Shown here in pieces: positions 27,639 through 35,996 of a stretch of DNA of 64,000 bases (positions are counted from its first letter, which is position 1; every line of letters starts with the position of its first letter). The notes below the pieces were generated by a model. It worked only from the letters and a program-made list of their open reading frames with translations. It did no database searches and was not told where the DNA came from. A program made the translations under genes and the position numbers. The stretch is from Desulfogranum mediterraneum DSM 13871 (GTDB lineage: Bacteria; Desulfobacterota; Desulfobulbia; Desulfobulbales; Desulfobulbaceae), in assembly GCF_000429965.1 (NCBI RefSeq), contig NZ_AUCW01000015.1, forward strand, positions 1-64,000, written 5' to 3'.

Positions 27639-28369
27639 CGCCCCACCACCCGGGCAAGCAGAGCAAAGAGGCGGCAGAAGAACAGCCGGCTGAACAGCCG
27701 GGAGTTGCGGAGGAAGTCGGTCCAGGGCCGGAAGTGACTGATCCGCTCGCCACGGGGCTGGTAGACCACCTGCACCGGAGCCTCCCGGACCTCCAAGCCG
27801 GCCTGGCGGGCCCGGACCAGGACCTCCACCTCAAACTGGTAGCGCCGGGACCGCACCCCGAACTCCAGGACCTCGGGCAGGGGGTAGAGCCGGAAACCGG
27901 ACTGGGAATCGCTCACCAGCGGTCCACCCACGGCCCAGACCCAGAAGTTGGAGAAGCTGCGGCCAAAGCGGCTGGTCCAGGGCACATGGGCCATGCTCTC
28001 CATCTGCTCCCGCCGGCCCAGGACCAGGGCGCGGCTGCCGTCGGCCACCTCCTCCAGGAGCCTGGGACCATCGGCGGGATCGTGCTGGCCGTCGCCATCC
28101 AGGCTGAGGGCCCAGTCACAGCCCTGGTCAACTGCGGCCCCAAAGCCGCTGAGCAGGGCAGCGCCCTTGCCCAGGTTCTCCGGATGACGGAGGAGGGTGA
28201 GCCCGCTGAGAGCGCCGGAGCCAGCCAAATGGTCCAGGATCGCGGCCGTGCCGTCGGTGGAGCCGTCGTCCACCACCACCATGGGCAGCCCCAGCCGGGC
28301 GGCCCGGCGGACCACCGCCTCGATCTGTTGGCCATGGTTATAGACCGGAATAATCACTGCAGGCTTCAT
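27635..28369 (-). CDS. Family 2 glycosyltransferase
   Basis: Starting at ATG 28369 gives 244 residues. The GT-A fold signatures are VIIPVYNHG, VVVDDGSTDGT and LSLDGDGQHDP (metal-binding DxD-type). QSGFRLYP, RRYQFEVEVL and a basic C-terminus follow. It resembles dolichyl-phosphate-mannose-synthase-like enzymes that glycosylate lipid carriers. Its overlap with the LpxL-type acyltransferase suggests a glycolipid anchor for the cluster product. Confidence 0.88.
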   Translation of the reverse strand: MKPAVIIPVYNHGQQIEAVVRRAARLGLPMVVVDDGSTDGTAAILDHLAGSGALSGLTLLRHPENLGKGAALLSGFGAAVDQGCDWALSLDGDGQHDPADGPRLLEEVADGSRALVLGRREQMESMAHVPWTSRFGRSFSNFWVWAVGGPLVSDSQSGFRLYPLPEVLEFGVRSRRYQFEVEVLVRARQAGLEVREAPVQVVYQPRGERISHFRPWTDFLRNSRLFSRLFFCRLFALLARVVGR

Positions 28370-28439
28370 GGGCTTATCCTTGGAAAAGACGTAGGGTTCT
28401 GGAACGCTGGGGTTACGGGGCAGGCCGGGCGGCCCGGGC

Positions 28440-30290
28440 TCAGCCCCCTGCAGGGGGTTCAGGGGGGTGGGCAACCACGGCCAGGGACCAGGTCCCGGGG
28501 CCCATGTGCACCCCGGAGGTCAGGGAGAGGGGGGTGGTGAGGAGCTCTGCTCCCGGATAGCAACTCCGCACCCGGGGCTCCACCTCCCTGGCCAGCCAGG
28601 CCCGGTTATCCGAGTACTGGAGCAGGATCAGCGGTCGCGCCGCCCCATCACACTCCCGGGCCAGCTCTTTCAGGGAAAAGGCCAGCTGCCCCCCCCGGCT
28701 GTGGACCATGCCCAGCCGGCGGACTCCCCGGTGGCCGGGAGTGACCACCGGCTTGCAGTGCAAGAGGTCTGCAAAGAAACCGCCGGCCCTGGAGACCCGG
28801 CCGCCGGCCACCAGATACTTGAGCTGATCGATGAAGACATACTCCCGGGCCGAGTCGATCAGCTCCCGGGCGCAGGCCAGCACCGAGGTGTAGGAGGCAC
28901 CCTTTTGGGCAAGACGGGCGGTGAGCAGGGCGATCAGGGCCAAGCGTCCGGAGGCGGCACCGCTGTCCAGCACCGTGAGGCGACCCTCGGGGTCATGCTG
29001 CTGCTGCCAGCGGCTGGCCACCTGGTGGTTGCCGGTAAAGGCCGAGCCCACACAGAGGTAGAGGCAGCGGGAGAAGCGTTGGCAGAGACTCTGGTAGTGC
29101 TGGTGACGCTCGTAGCGGGAGGCCTGGGCCGTGGTCACCTTGGTGCCCGCGGCCAGTAGCCGGTAGATCTCCCCGGCCGGGCAGAGGGTCTCGGGCACGG
29201 CCCGCTCCCGGGTGACGATGTAGCTGTCCAGGAGGGTGATGGCGTGCTCCCTGGCCAGGGCCCGGGTCAGGGAACCGGCGCCATCGGTGACGATCCGTAC
29301 CGGCGCCTCGCTCCCGGCAGGAGTCCCTGATCCCGCTGACAGCGGGGACTCCGGCCGCAACGAGGGGCTGCCGAGGGGCTGCTCGATCCGCTCCTCCGAC
29401 CAGTGACGGAGGGCGCCCACCTGGGCCATGGCCAGCCGCAGCTCCTCGGGGGCCCGGGTATGGATGTGGAATTTTACAGCAGGCTCACCCGCGTCAGCAC
29501 CGTCAGCAGTATCGGCAGTATCGGCAAGCTCAGCAGTCAGCACCACCAGGCTGTCGCCCCAGGGACCGAGTTGTTCCCGGACCTGGTTCTGGTCCAGTTC
29601 GGTGGCCAGCACGGCATCGACACAGAAAGAGGGTGCGGAGGCGGCAGCAGAGCGGCCGGGATGGCCCCAACCCTGCTCCAGGGGCTCGGGCCGGTAAGCG
29701 CTGTTGATGGTCAGTTGGCCGGAAAATCGATCCAGGATGGCACCGCTCGGTTCCTCCCGCTCCAGGAGACAGGCAAAGAAGCCCTCAAAAAAGAGCAGCA
29801 TCCCCAGTCCACCGGCATCCACCACCCCGGCCGCCTCCAGCTGGGGCAGCTGGCGGACGCCCGTGGCCACGGCCTCCTGGAGTTCAGCCATGATCCGGGG
29901 ATGGAGCTCTTCCAGGGGCTCGCCGCTGGCCAGGACCCGGTCCAGGGCGCTGAACACCGAGAGCATGGTCCCCTCCCGGGGATCGGCCACCGCTGCCCAG
30001 GCCGCAGCCCGGCCCAGGGCGACTTTCTGGGGCAGCTCTTCAGGGTGGTCGGCGCTGACCAGTTCCCGGAAAAAGGCGGCTGCGATGTTGCCGGAGTTGC
30101 CGCTGGCAGAACGGGCCAGTTGGCTGCGAAGGTTGCCGGCAGAGGGTTCCCGCAGGGGCGCCAGGCTGAGCCGCAGGTTGACCCCGGTGTCGCCGTCTGC
30201 CACGGGAAAGACATTGATCCGGTCCAGGAGCTCGCTCCAGGCCGCAAGGCAGCTGTAGCCTGCCCCGTAACTGGGCCAAAGCTCCTTCAT
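28440..30290 (-). CDS. DAK2-DegV fusion, FakA-FakB-like fatty acid kinase
   Basis: This 616-residue protein begins at ATG 30290, overlapping the AMP-ligase stop (ATGA). Residues about 1-200 form a DhaL/DAK2 kinase domain with NVFPVADGDTGVNL (metal-binding aspartates) and SASGNSGNIAAAFF. A middle region matches the FakA extension. From about residue 338 a DegV domain follows with RIVTDGAGSL, TKVTTAQAS, VGSAFTGNHQVA and LKYLVAGGRVS. In Firmicutes, separate FakA and FakB proteins phosphorylate fatty acids to acyl-phosphates for phospholipid synthesis. Fusion of both within a biosynthetic cluster suggests conversion of a released acyl chain to an acyl-phosphate; this is inference. Confidence 0.85.
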   Translation of the reverse strand: MKELWPSYGAGYSCLAAWSELLDRINVFPVADGDTGVNLRLSLAPLREPSAGNLRSQLARSASGNSGNIAAAFFRELVSADHPEELPQKVALGRAAAWAAVADPREGTMLSVFSALDRVLASGEPLEELHPRIMAELQEAVATGVRQLPQLEAAGVVDAGGLGMLLFFEGFFACLLEREEPSGAILDRFSGQLTINSAYRPEPLEQGWGHPGRSAAASAPSFCVDAVLATELDQNQVREQLGPWGDSLVVLTAELADTADTADGADAGEPAVKFHIHTRAPEELRLAMAQVGALRHWSEERIEQPLGSPSLRPESPLSAGSGTPAGSEAPVRIVTDGAGSLTRALAREHAITLLDSYIVTRERAVPETLCPAGEIYRLLAAGTKVTTAQASRYERHQHYQSLCQRFSRCLYLCVGSAFTGNHQVASRWQQQHDPEGRLTVLDSGAASGRLALIALLTARLAQKGASYTSVLACARELIDSAREYVFIDQLKYLVAGGRVSRAGGFFADLLHCKPVVTPGHRGVRRLGMVHSRGGQLAFSLKELARECDGAARPLILLQYSDNRAWLAREVEPRVRSCYPGAELLTTPLSLTSGVHMGPGTWSLAVVAHPPEPPAGG

Positions 30291-31714
30291 TGCTGCAGCA
30301 GCCGGGTGATGGCCTGGCCGTCGTACTTGCCGTTTGCCTGGAGCGGAATCTGCTCCACGATCAGCAGACGCCTGGGCCGGGCAGCGGGTTCCAGCCTCTC
30401 CTCCAGGAAGCCCTGGAGGAACGATGGATCCAGGCCGGGATCCCGGCCTGGATCCACGCCCCTGACCTGGACCAGGGCAGCGATCAGGTGCTGACGGCCG
30501 CCGCCCTCGGGCAGGGCCCGGACCAGACACTCCTCCACCCCGGCCACCTCCAGGATCAGCTGCCGCACCTCCTCCAGGTCCACCCGCTTGCCCCCCACCT
30601 TGACCACCTGGTCACTGCGCCCCTTGAGGAGAAAGCCCCGGGCGCCGCAGGCCTCCACCCGGTCGCTGGTATGGAAGAAACCGGCCTCATCCCGGGGGAG
30701 ATCAGGGGAGATGTAGGGGGAGCGCACCGCCAGCTGCTCCCGATGGATCTGCCACTCAACCGTGGGAAAGGGGGTGAACCCCTCTTCCCCGGCCCAGCGG
30801 TTCCTGGTGGCAATGCCGCCGGTCTCGGTGGAACCATAGACCTCGATCACCCCCATGGTATTGGCCCGGCAGAAGGCGCTGTTATCCGCCGGATCAAGCA
30901 TCCCGGCCGAGGAGAAGGCCAGGCGCAGGGGCAGGGTCCGGCCCCGGAGGACCCGATAGTGAGCAGGTACCGCGGCCATGATGCTCACCCCCCGGCTTCG
31001 GACCAGCTCCTCGATCTCCCCTGGAAAGGAGGGGCTCTCGGCCACCACCCGGGCCCCGGAGACCAGGGGCAGCAGCACCGAAAAGAGGAGGCCGTAGATA
31101 TGGTAGGGCGGGATGGTGGCCAGGATCAGATCCTCCTCCCCGACCTGGAAGTGATCGGCCAGGAAGAGGGCCTCGGCCAGCAGGTTGGCCACGCTCTTGG
31201 ACCAGAGCTGGGGAGCGCCCGTGGTGCCGCCGGTGAAGAGCTGGAGGAGCAGTTCCCCGGGTGCGGCCGGAACAGCCCCCGCCAGACCTGCCCCGGAGGA
31301 TGGGCTGCCCTTGAGTTGGTGGTCGATCCGCCTGAGATCGGGCGAAAAGCCGGCGGCCTGCTCGCCCAGGACAGCCGCCAGCTCAACGGCCTGGTCCAGT
31401 CGCTCCAGGGCAGGAGCAGAGAGTGCATGGGGCAACAGCAGGGTCGGGCCACCGGCCAGCGCGGCCAGCAGGGCGGCCGCCAGGACCCCCTTATCCTCGC
31501 TGGCCAGACAGAGCGGAGCCTCTGTCCCGACCGGCTCCAGCGCCTGCCGGAAGCGGGCTGCCAGGCCGTGGACCTCCTGGAGGGTGCATCCCCCATGGAT
31601 AAAGGGTTTTTCCGGCTGGCCAGGCTCCCCGAGGAGCCGGGCCACAGTTGCCCGGATCCCGGGGCTGATCGCCTCGATGGTCGTGTCGATGGTCGTGTCC
31701 CTGTTGGTCTTCAT
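30287..31714 (-). CDS. AMP-dependent acyl/aryl ligase
   Basis: The start at ATG 31714 is supported by GGAGG five bases upstream and gives 475 residues. Adenylation motifs are FTGGTTGAPQLWSKS (P-loop), EVYGSTETGG (A5) and GRSDQVVKVGGKRVDLEEV (A8). The C-terminal catalytic lysine region ends QANGKYDGQA. Such ligases activate a carboxylic acid for loading on CoA or ACP, either the starter unit or the free product. Aryl-polyene clusters contain a similar ligase, but no ammonia-lyase is present here to supply an aryl acid. Confidence 0.88.
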   Translation of the reverse strand: MKTNRDTTIDTTIEAISPGIRATVARLLGEPGQPEKPFIHGGCTLQEVHGLAARFRQALEPVGTEAPLCLASEDKGVLAAALLAALAGGPTLLLPHALSAPALERLDQAVELAAVLGEQAAGFSPDLRRIDHQLKGSPSSGAGLAGAVPAAPGELLLQLFTGGTTGAPQLWSKSVANLLAEALFLADHFQVGEEDLILATIPPYHIYGLLFSVLLPLVSGARVVAESPSFPGEIEELVRSRGVSIMAAVPAHYRVLRGRTLPLRLAFSSAGMLDPADNSAFCRANTMGVIEVYGSTETGGIATRNRWAGEEGFTPFPTVEWQIHREQLAVRSPYISPDLPRDEAGFFHTSDRVEACGARGFLLKGRSDQVVKVGGKRVDLEEVRQLILEVAGVEECLVRALPEGGGRQHLIAALVQVRGVDPGRDPGLDPSFLQGFLEERLEPAARPRRLLIVEQIPLQANGKYDGQAITRLLQQ

Positions 31715-31750
31715 CAGAGCCTCCAAAAAAACTTACGCGCCGGCCCCGGC

Positions 31751-33013
31751 CTATTCGGCGACTCGGCCAAAGGAGCGCTGCCGCAGACGCCGCTCCCTGG
31801 GGCGAAAGGTGTCGGCCGCCATCTCCCGCTGGACCACCTGCTTAAAGAGCCGGGCCATCTTGATATGCTGGGGCTCATCCTGATAAAAGGTGTTCCAGGC
31901 ATAGTCCAGCAGTTCCCCCAAACGCTCCGGGCTCATCTGTTTGGGTTGGTAGACCACCCGGTCTGCAGAGTAGTCGTCCCAGTCAGTAGAGAGGATCCGG
32001 CCCTGCCGACTGAGCTCCTCATAGGCCCGGGTATGGGGAAAGGGGGTCAGGACGGTGAACTCGGCCAGGTCCAGCTCGATCTCCAGGAGAAAATCGATCA
32101 GCCGCTTGATGAACTCCTCGTCATGGCTTTCCAGCCCCAGGAGGATGGTCCCCTCCACCCCGATGCCGTGGTCATGGTAGCGTTTGATCCGCTCCTTGAT
32201 GTAGTCCGAGGTGTCAAAGACCGCCTGATAGACATACCAGGCACCGGCCTGGGCCGCCAGATCCAGGACCTGGGGCTTGTCCTCGATGGGATGGGAGCAC
32301 CAGTTCTTCTTCAGGGGGATCATCTCCCGAAAGAGGTCCAGCTCCCACTGGGTATTCTGGGCCAGGGAGTTGTCCACGATAAAGAGACGGTTGTTATCGA
32401 TCCCGGCCATCTCGGCCACGGCCTGGTCGATGGGCCGGGGCCGGAACTCCCGGCCGCCCAGGTAGGAGACCGCACAGGGGTAGCAGTTGAAGCGGCAGCC
32501 CCGGGAGGCGTGGACCAGGTCCACCATCTGCACCCCCTTGTGGTTGTAGAGCTCCCGCTTGAGGATATCCCGCCGGGCCGGGCCCACCAGGCCGATGTCC
32601 GGCCGACGGTCGAGATAGTCATAGCAGGGCTTGAGCCGCCCCAGCCTGAGGTCCTCCAGGAGCCCCTCCATCCGCCCCTCGGCCTCGCCCAGGAAGACCG
32701 CATCGGCATGCGCCATGGTCTCCTCGGCATGGAGCATGGTGGCGATCCCGCCGAAGATGACCTTGACCCCCTGGCGGCGATAGCGGTCAGCGATCTGCCA
32801 GCCCCGCTTGACCTGGACCGTGAGCATCATCGAGATCCCCACCACATCCACCGGCTCCTCAAAATCGATCTCGTCCAGATTCTCGTCCACAAAATCCAGT
32901 TCCACATAGGCGGGCAGGGTGGCTGCAAAGACCACCGGCCCGTGGGGGGGCAGGTGAAACTCGGTCTGACGGTTGAGCTTGGCCCACTTGGGGTAGATCA
33001 GTTTAAATCGCAT
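31751..33013 (-). CDS. B12-binding radical SAM protein (cluster rSAM 1)
   Basis: The start at 33013 overlaps the lipoprotein stop as TAATG and gives 420 residues. A cobalamin-binding-like N-terminus (VVGISMMLTVQVKRG, VIFGGIATMLHAEET, FLGEAEG) precedes the radical-SAM motif SRGCRFNCYPC near residue 180 and the later VEGTILLGLESHDEEF and PFPHTRAYEEL segments. It resembles BchE/Hpn-type enzymes that cyclise or methylate lipids and tetrapyrroles. The substrate is presumably an acyl chain made by the surrounding genes (inference). Confidence 0.85.
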   Translation of the reverse strand: MRFKLIYPKWAKLNRQTEFHLPPHGPVVFAATLPAYVELDFVDENLDEIDFEEPVDVVGISMMLTVQVKRGWQIADRYRRQGVKVIFGGIATMLHAEETMAHADAVFLGEAEGRMEGLLEDLRLGRLKPCYDYLDRRPDIGLVGPARRDILKRELYNHKGVQMVDLVHASRGCRFNCYPCAVSYLGGREFRPRPIDQAVAEMAGIDNNRLFIVDNSLAQNTQWELDLFREMIPLKKNWCSHPIEDKPQVLDLAAQAGAWYVYQAVFDTSDYIKERIKRYHDHGIGVEGTILLGLESHDEEFIKRLIDFLLEIELDLAEFTVLTPFPHTRAYEELSRQGRILSTDWDDYSADRVVYQPKQMSPERLGELLDYAWNTFYQDEPQHIKMARLFKQVVQREMAADTFRPRERRLRQRSFGRVAE

Positions 33014-33729
33014 TAGAACATCTCGGCGCGGAGCAGTTTCAGGTTGAGTTGATAGCCGCCGGGGCCCGGGGCGGTCAGCTCCAGGGTCCCGGCAATGGGG
33101 GTAACACCCACCAGGGTGCAGTCGGCGGCACGGATGGTCCGCTCCAGGGCCGCGGTCGGGCTGTAGCTCTGCAGCCGCCAACCGCCCTCTGCCCCGGGGC
33201 TGAGATCCACCACCCGGCCACCGGGTTCCAGGTAGCGACAGCTCGCCAAGGGTTCAGCGCCTGAACGGCCGGGGCCGGTTGGCCGCTGCAGACGACCGAC
33301 CAGGACCTGCCCGGCCCGAGGCCGGCGAAAGAGGGTCCGGAGATCGGCCATCAGGCCCTGGGCAAAGCCAGGGGCATCAAAGGGGGGCACGGCACGGCTC
33401 ACCGTAAGTTCACCTGCCGGGCCCTGACGGGCGGCAAAGAGGGTCAAGCCCTCGACCGTGACCAGGGCGCACTCCAGCTCCTGCCGGCCCAGGCTGGTCA
33501 CCCCGATGACGCTGCCCTGGCCGCTCTGCCCCACCCTGTAGTCGATGGCATGGACCAGCTGCCAGCTGCCCCGGGGAAAGAGGGCGGCGCAGCGTAGCCG
33601 GGCCATCTCCTCTGCGGGGTTTTCTCCCTCCCGGGACTCCAGGATGCTGAAGGGTGGCAGGGCCGAGGGGGCACAACCGACCAGCAGCAGGCAAGCCAGG
33701 CAGCAGAGAGAAGAACGGACCAGGCTCAT
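33013..33729 (-). CDS. DUF3261-type outer-membrane lipoprotein
   Basis: This 238-residue protein has a lipoprotein signal (CLACLLLVGC, cleavage before Cys19). The body resembles the DUF3261 proteins found in aryl-polyene clusters, with HAIDYRVGQSGQGSVIGVTSL and ELECALVTVEGLTLFAARQ segments. Its function is unknown; in those clusters it is thought to help place the pigment lipid in the outer membrane. It overlaps the LolA-like gene upstream and the radical-SAM gene downstream. Confidence 0.78.
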   Translation of the reverse strand: MSLVRSSLCCLACLLLVGCAPSALPPFSILESREGENPAEEMARLRCAALFPRGSWQLVHAIDYRVGQSGQGSVIGVTSLGRQELECALVTVEGLTLFAARQGPAGELTVSRAVPPFDAPGFAQGLMADLRTLFRRPRAGQVLVGRLQRPTGPGRSGAEPLASCRYLEPGGRVVDLSPGAEGGWRLQSYSPTAALERTIRAADCTLVGVTPIAGTLELTAPGPGGYQLNLKLLRAEMF

Positions 33730-34349
33730 GGCCCTTGAAAACGGTGCAGCGGTATCTGGCCGTTGAGGAGCCGGTTGCTGAAGGTCATGGTGGTAAAGGC
33801 GTCCGGCCCCTCGACAATGGTCACCCGCTCCAGCAGGCCCTGGCCGCCGGACTGCTCGGCCAGCTGCAGCTCGATGGAGCTGATCAGGGTCCGCAGGCCC
33901 GCTTCCCTGGGGGTGAGGACGATGGTGCGGGGCTCCGGCCGGCTGGTGGTGAACAGGGGATTGTCGCTGAAGCGGCCATCCAGCCAGTTGCTGATCTCAG
34001 CCAGGACCAGCTCCATGGCATCAAACCCCATCCCCGGCTGTTCCACCAGCACCCCCTCGTGCTCCACGAAGCGGCGAATGGTATCGCCGTCACTGATCAG
34101 GATCGAGACCATGGGCCGGCGATACTCCCAGCGCAGGGAGCGGGGGGCCTGGAAGGCAAAGCTGCCGTAGGAGACCAGCGGCCGGGCCAGGATTTTGAGG
34201 TGCTTCTCCTGGACAAAGTCCGCCTCTATGGAGTGGATCTTGGCAGGGCTGTCGGGACGAGCAAGCGCAGGCTCCGCCTCAGCAGCGATGACAGGGCTCC
34301 CGATAGCGAGCAGCAGGCCGAGGGCCAGGGGCAGCCAGCGAGCGTTCAT
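33726..34349 (-). CDS. LolA-like periplasmic lipid carrier
   Basis: This 207-residue protein has a signal peptide (about 1-22, ending VIAAEA). The fold signature is that of outer-membrane lipoprotein carriers: IEADFVQEKHLKILARPL, SYGSFAFQAPRSLRWEYRRP and ISDGDTIRRFVEHEG. LolA homologues in aryl-polyene clusters are thought to ferry the lipidated product across the periplasm. It overlaps the ketoreductase gene (ATGA) and the lipoprotein gene (ATGA). Confidence 0.85.
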   Translation of the reverse strand: MNARWLPLALGLLLAIGSPVIAAEAEPALARPDSPAKIHSIEADFVQEKHLKILARPLVSYGSFAFQAPRSLRWEYRRPMVSILISDGDTIRRFVEHEGVLVEQPGMGFDAMELVLAEISNWLDGRFSDNPLFTTSRPEPRTIVLTPREAGLRTLISSIELQLAEQSGGQGLLERVTIVEGPDAFTTMTFSNRLLNGQIPLHRFQGP

Positions 34350-35086
34350 CAGAACATCCCGCCATTCACCGAGATCACCTGGCCGGTCACATAGGAGGCG
34401 GCCTCGGAGCAGAGGAAGCCCACCACCTGGGCCACCTCCTCGGGTCGACCGATCCGGGCCATGGGAATCATGGCCTTGATCTGCTCCCTGGGGGCCTCCT
34501 GGATCATCTGGGTCTCGATCAGTCCCGGGGCCACCACGTTGACCCGGATCCCCAGGCGGGCCACCTCGCTGGCCAGCGCCTTGCTGGCGGCATTGAGGCC
34601 GGCCTTGGCTGCGGCATAGTTGGCCTGACCCCGGTTGGGCATCAGGGAACTGGCCGAGGAAAGCGAGACCACCGCGCCCCGGCGCCTGCGGACCATCTGC
34701 TCGATCACCGGCCGGGTGACGTTGTAAAAGCCGTTGAGGCTGGTATCGATCACCGTCTGCCAGCTCTGTTGGGACATCATCATGAAGAGGCCATCGGAGA
34801 TGATGCCGGCGTTGTTGACCAGGAGATCGATCCTGCCCAAGCGGCTTGCCAGCTCTTCCACCGCCTCCCGGGCGGCCTCGGTGTCGCGGACGTCAAGGGG
34901 GGCAATCTCCCCTGCCCCGCCGGCTGCCTCGACCCGGGCCAGGGTGGTCTGGGCCCCCTCCCGGTCGCTGTGATAGTTGATCACACAGTAGTGGCCCTGG
35001 CGGGCCAGCTCCAGGCAGATTGCCCTGCCGATGCCCTTACTGCCACCGGTGACGATGGCTATGGTCTGTTCATCTCTTGCTGTCAT
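34349..35086 (-). CDS. 3-oxoacyl-ACP reductase (FabG-like ketoreductase)
   Basis: This 245-residue short-chain dehydrogenase has the NADPH-binding TGGSKGIGRAIC, NNAGI near residue 90, catalytic SSASSLMPNRGQANYAAAK (Ser-Tyr-Lys) and a C-terminal VTGQVISVNGGMF typical of FabG. It reduces the beta-keto group after each condensation. It is the only ketoreductase visible in the cluster, so it probably serves all ketosynthases. It overlaps the dehydratase-like gene upstream by ATGA. Confidence 0.93.
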   Translation of the reverse strand: MTARDEQTIAIVTGGSKGIGRAICLELARQGHYCVINYHSDREGAQTTLARVEAAGGAGEIAPLDVRDTEAAREAVEELASRLGRIDLLVNNAGIISDGLFMMMSQQSWQTVIDTSLNGFYNVTRPVIEQMVRRRRGAVVSLSSASSLMPNRGQANYAAAKAGLNAASKALASEVARLGIRVNVVAPGLIETQMIQEAPREQIKAMIPMARIGRPEEVAQVVGFLCSEAASYVTGQVISVNGGMF

Positions 35087-35526
35087 GACTGTTCTGCCTG
35101 AAAGAGTTGCAGGGTGACCCGGGCGATCAGGCGCTGCTCCTGATAGAGCTCACAGGCCACCTCTCGAAGATTTGCAAAGTTATGGGTTGTCCGGGCGCAG
35201 CTCACCACCTTTTGAGCAAAGGGCAGGCTATCGACAAAAAATTCCGCCTTCTTGATCCCCACCAGCCAGCCCATCTGGTTGGAGTCCAGGCCCTGGGTCT
35301 GGATCCGGTCCCAGCCGTTGCAGACTCCGGCGGTCTGGGCCGCCAGCTCCACCAGGATCAGGGGGTGGACCCCCGACTCCTCGGCCAGGGGCCAGCTTGG
35401 CCGGGGACTGGAGCTGGTCCGGGCGTGGCTGGACTCGACCTCCAGGACCTCGTCAACCAGCAGCATCCCCCCACGATGGGGGAGCAGGTCCTCCAAACTC
35501 AGACCATTGAGGGGTGTAGCAGCCAT
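35083..35526 (-). CDS. ApeP-like hot-dog dehydratase subunit
   Basis: Starting at ATG 35526 (GGAGAG ribosome binding site) gives 147 residues. It matches ApeP-type 3-hydroxyacyl-ACP dehydratases: LLPHRGGMLLVDEVLEVE, then HPLILVELAAQTAG with the catalytic-type glutamate. The HFPxxPxxPG loop that carries the catalytic histidine in FabZ is missing. The partner encoded at 39796 has the opposite pattern, so the two probably form a heterodimer. It is the first gene of the minus-strand arm. Confidence 0.8.
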   Translation of the reverse strand: MAATPLNGLSLEDLLPHRGGMLLVDEVLEVESSHARTSSSPRPSWPLAEESGVHPLILVELAAQTAGVCNGWDRIQTQGLDSNQMGWLVGIKKAEFFVDSLPFAQKVVSCARTTHNFANLREVACELYQEQRLIARVTLQLFQAEQS

Positions 35527-35606
35527 GATCTCTCCTGATCCCGAAGCTCTTGAAATAACCTGCCGCCAAGGGTCCAAAGGGGATGACAAATCCCTGGCCA
35601 GCAGAT

Positions 35607-35635
35607 AACATAGCACCCTTTATCAACACTGACAA
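35607..35635 (-). promoter_or_regulatory. Promoter of the minus-strand biosynthetic arm
   Basis: Reading on the minus strand, TTGTCA (35635-35630) is followed by a 17-bp spacer and TATGTT (35612-35607), with a TGC extension before the -10. It sits about 80 bp upstream of the first gene of the arm, in the divergent spacer between the two arms. Confidence 0.65.
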
Positions 35636-35717
35636 CGGCACTGCCCCGGACCACAGCACAGCCGTGGCTCGGGCTCAGCGGTTAATTAATACAAACCAAC
35701 TGCAAAATCAAAAAATT

Positions 35718-35996
35718 ATGCATGCACTGATCGAAGAGCTCAAGATCAAACTGATCGAGATCCTCAATCTCCAGGATGTGAAGCCTGAAGACTTTGACGA
35801 AAACGCCCAACTGGTGGGCGGCGAGCTGGGGATCGACTCCATCGATGTCCTGGAGATGGTGGTCATGGTGGAAAAAGACTATGGCATCGTCATCAACAAC
35901 CAGGAGGTGGGCCAGCAGGTCTTCTACTCCCTGGCCAACCTGGCCCGCTATATCCAGGAGAACGGCCCGCAAAGCGCTGCCGACACCGCCCCTTGA
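35718..35996 (+). CDS. Acyl carrier protein (ACP 2)
   Basis: Starting at ATG 35718 gives 92 residues with the phosphopantetheine site LGIDSIDVLEMVV. An upstream start in frame would add 45 residues unlike any carrier protein. No clear Shine-Dalgarno precedes the ATG; the region is AT-rich. The stop overlaps the TTG start of the ketosynthase fusion, so the two are co-translated. Carrier proteins of this type (LGIDSIDVLE) occur in aryl-polyene clusters. Confidence 0.9.
   Translation: MHALIEELKIKLIEILNLQDVKPEDFDENAQLVGGELGIDSIDVLEMVVMVEKDYGIVINNQEVGQQVFYSLANLARYIQENGPQSAADTAP

Noticed and set aside
30290-33016. Very long plus-strand open frame (about 900 codons) opposite the AMP ligase and radical-SAM genes
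   Set aside because: It is a shadow frame caused by high GC at third codon positions. It lacks a ribosome binding site, is compositionally odd (rich in Gly, Pro, Gln, Leu, His) and overlaps genes with clear motifs on the other strand.
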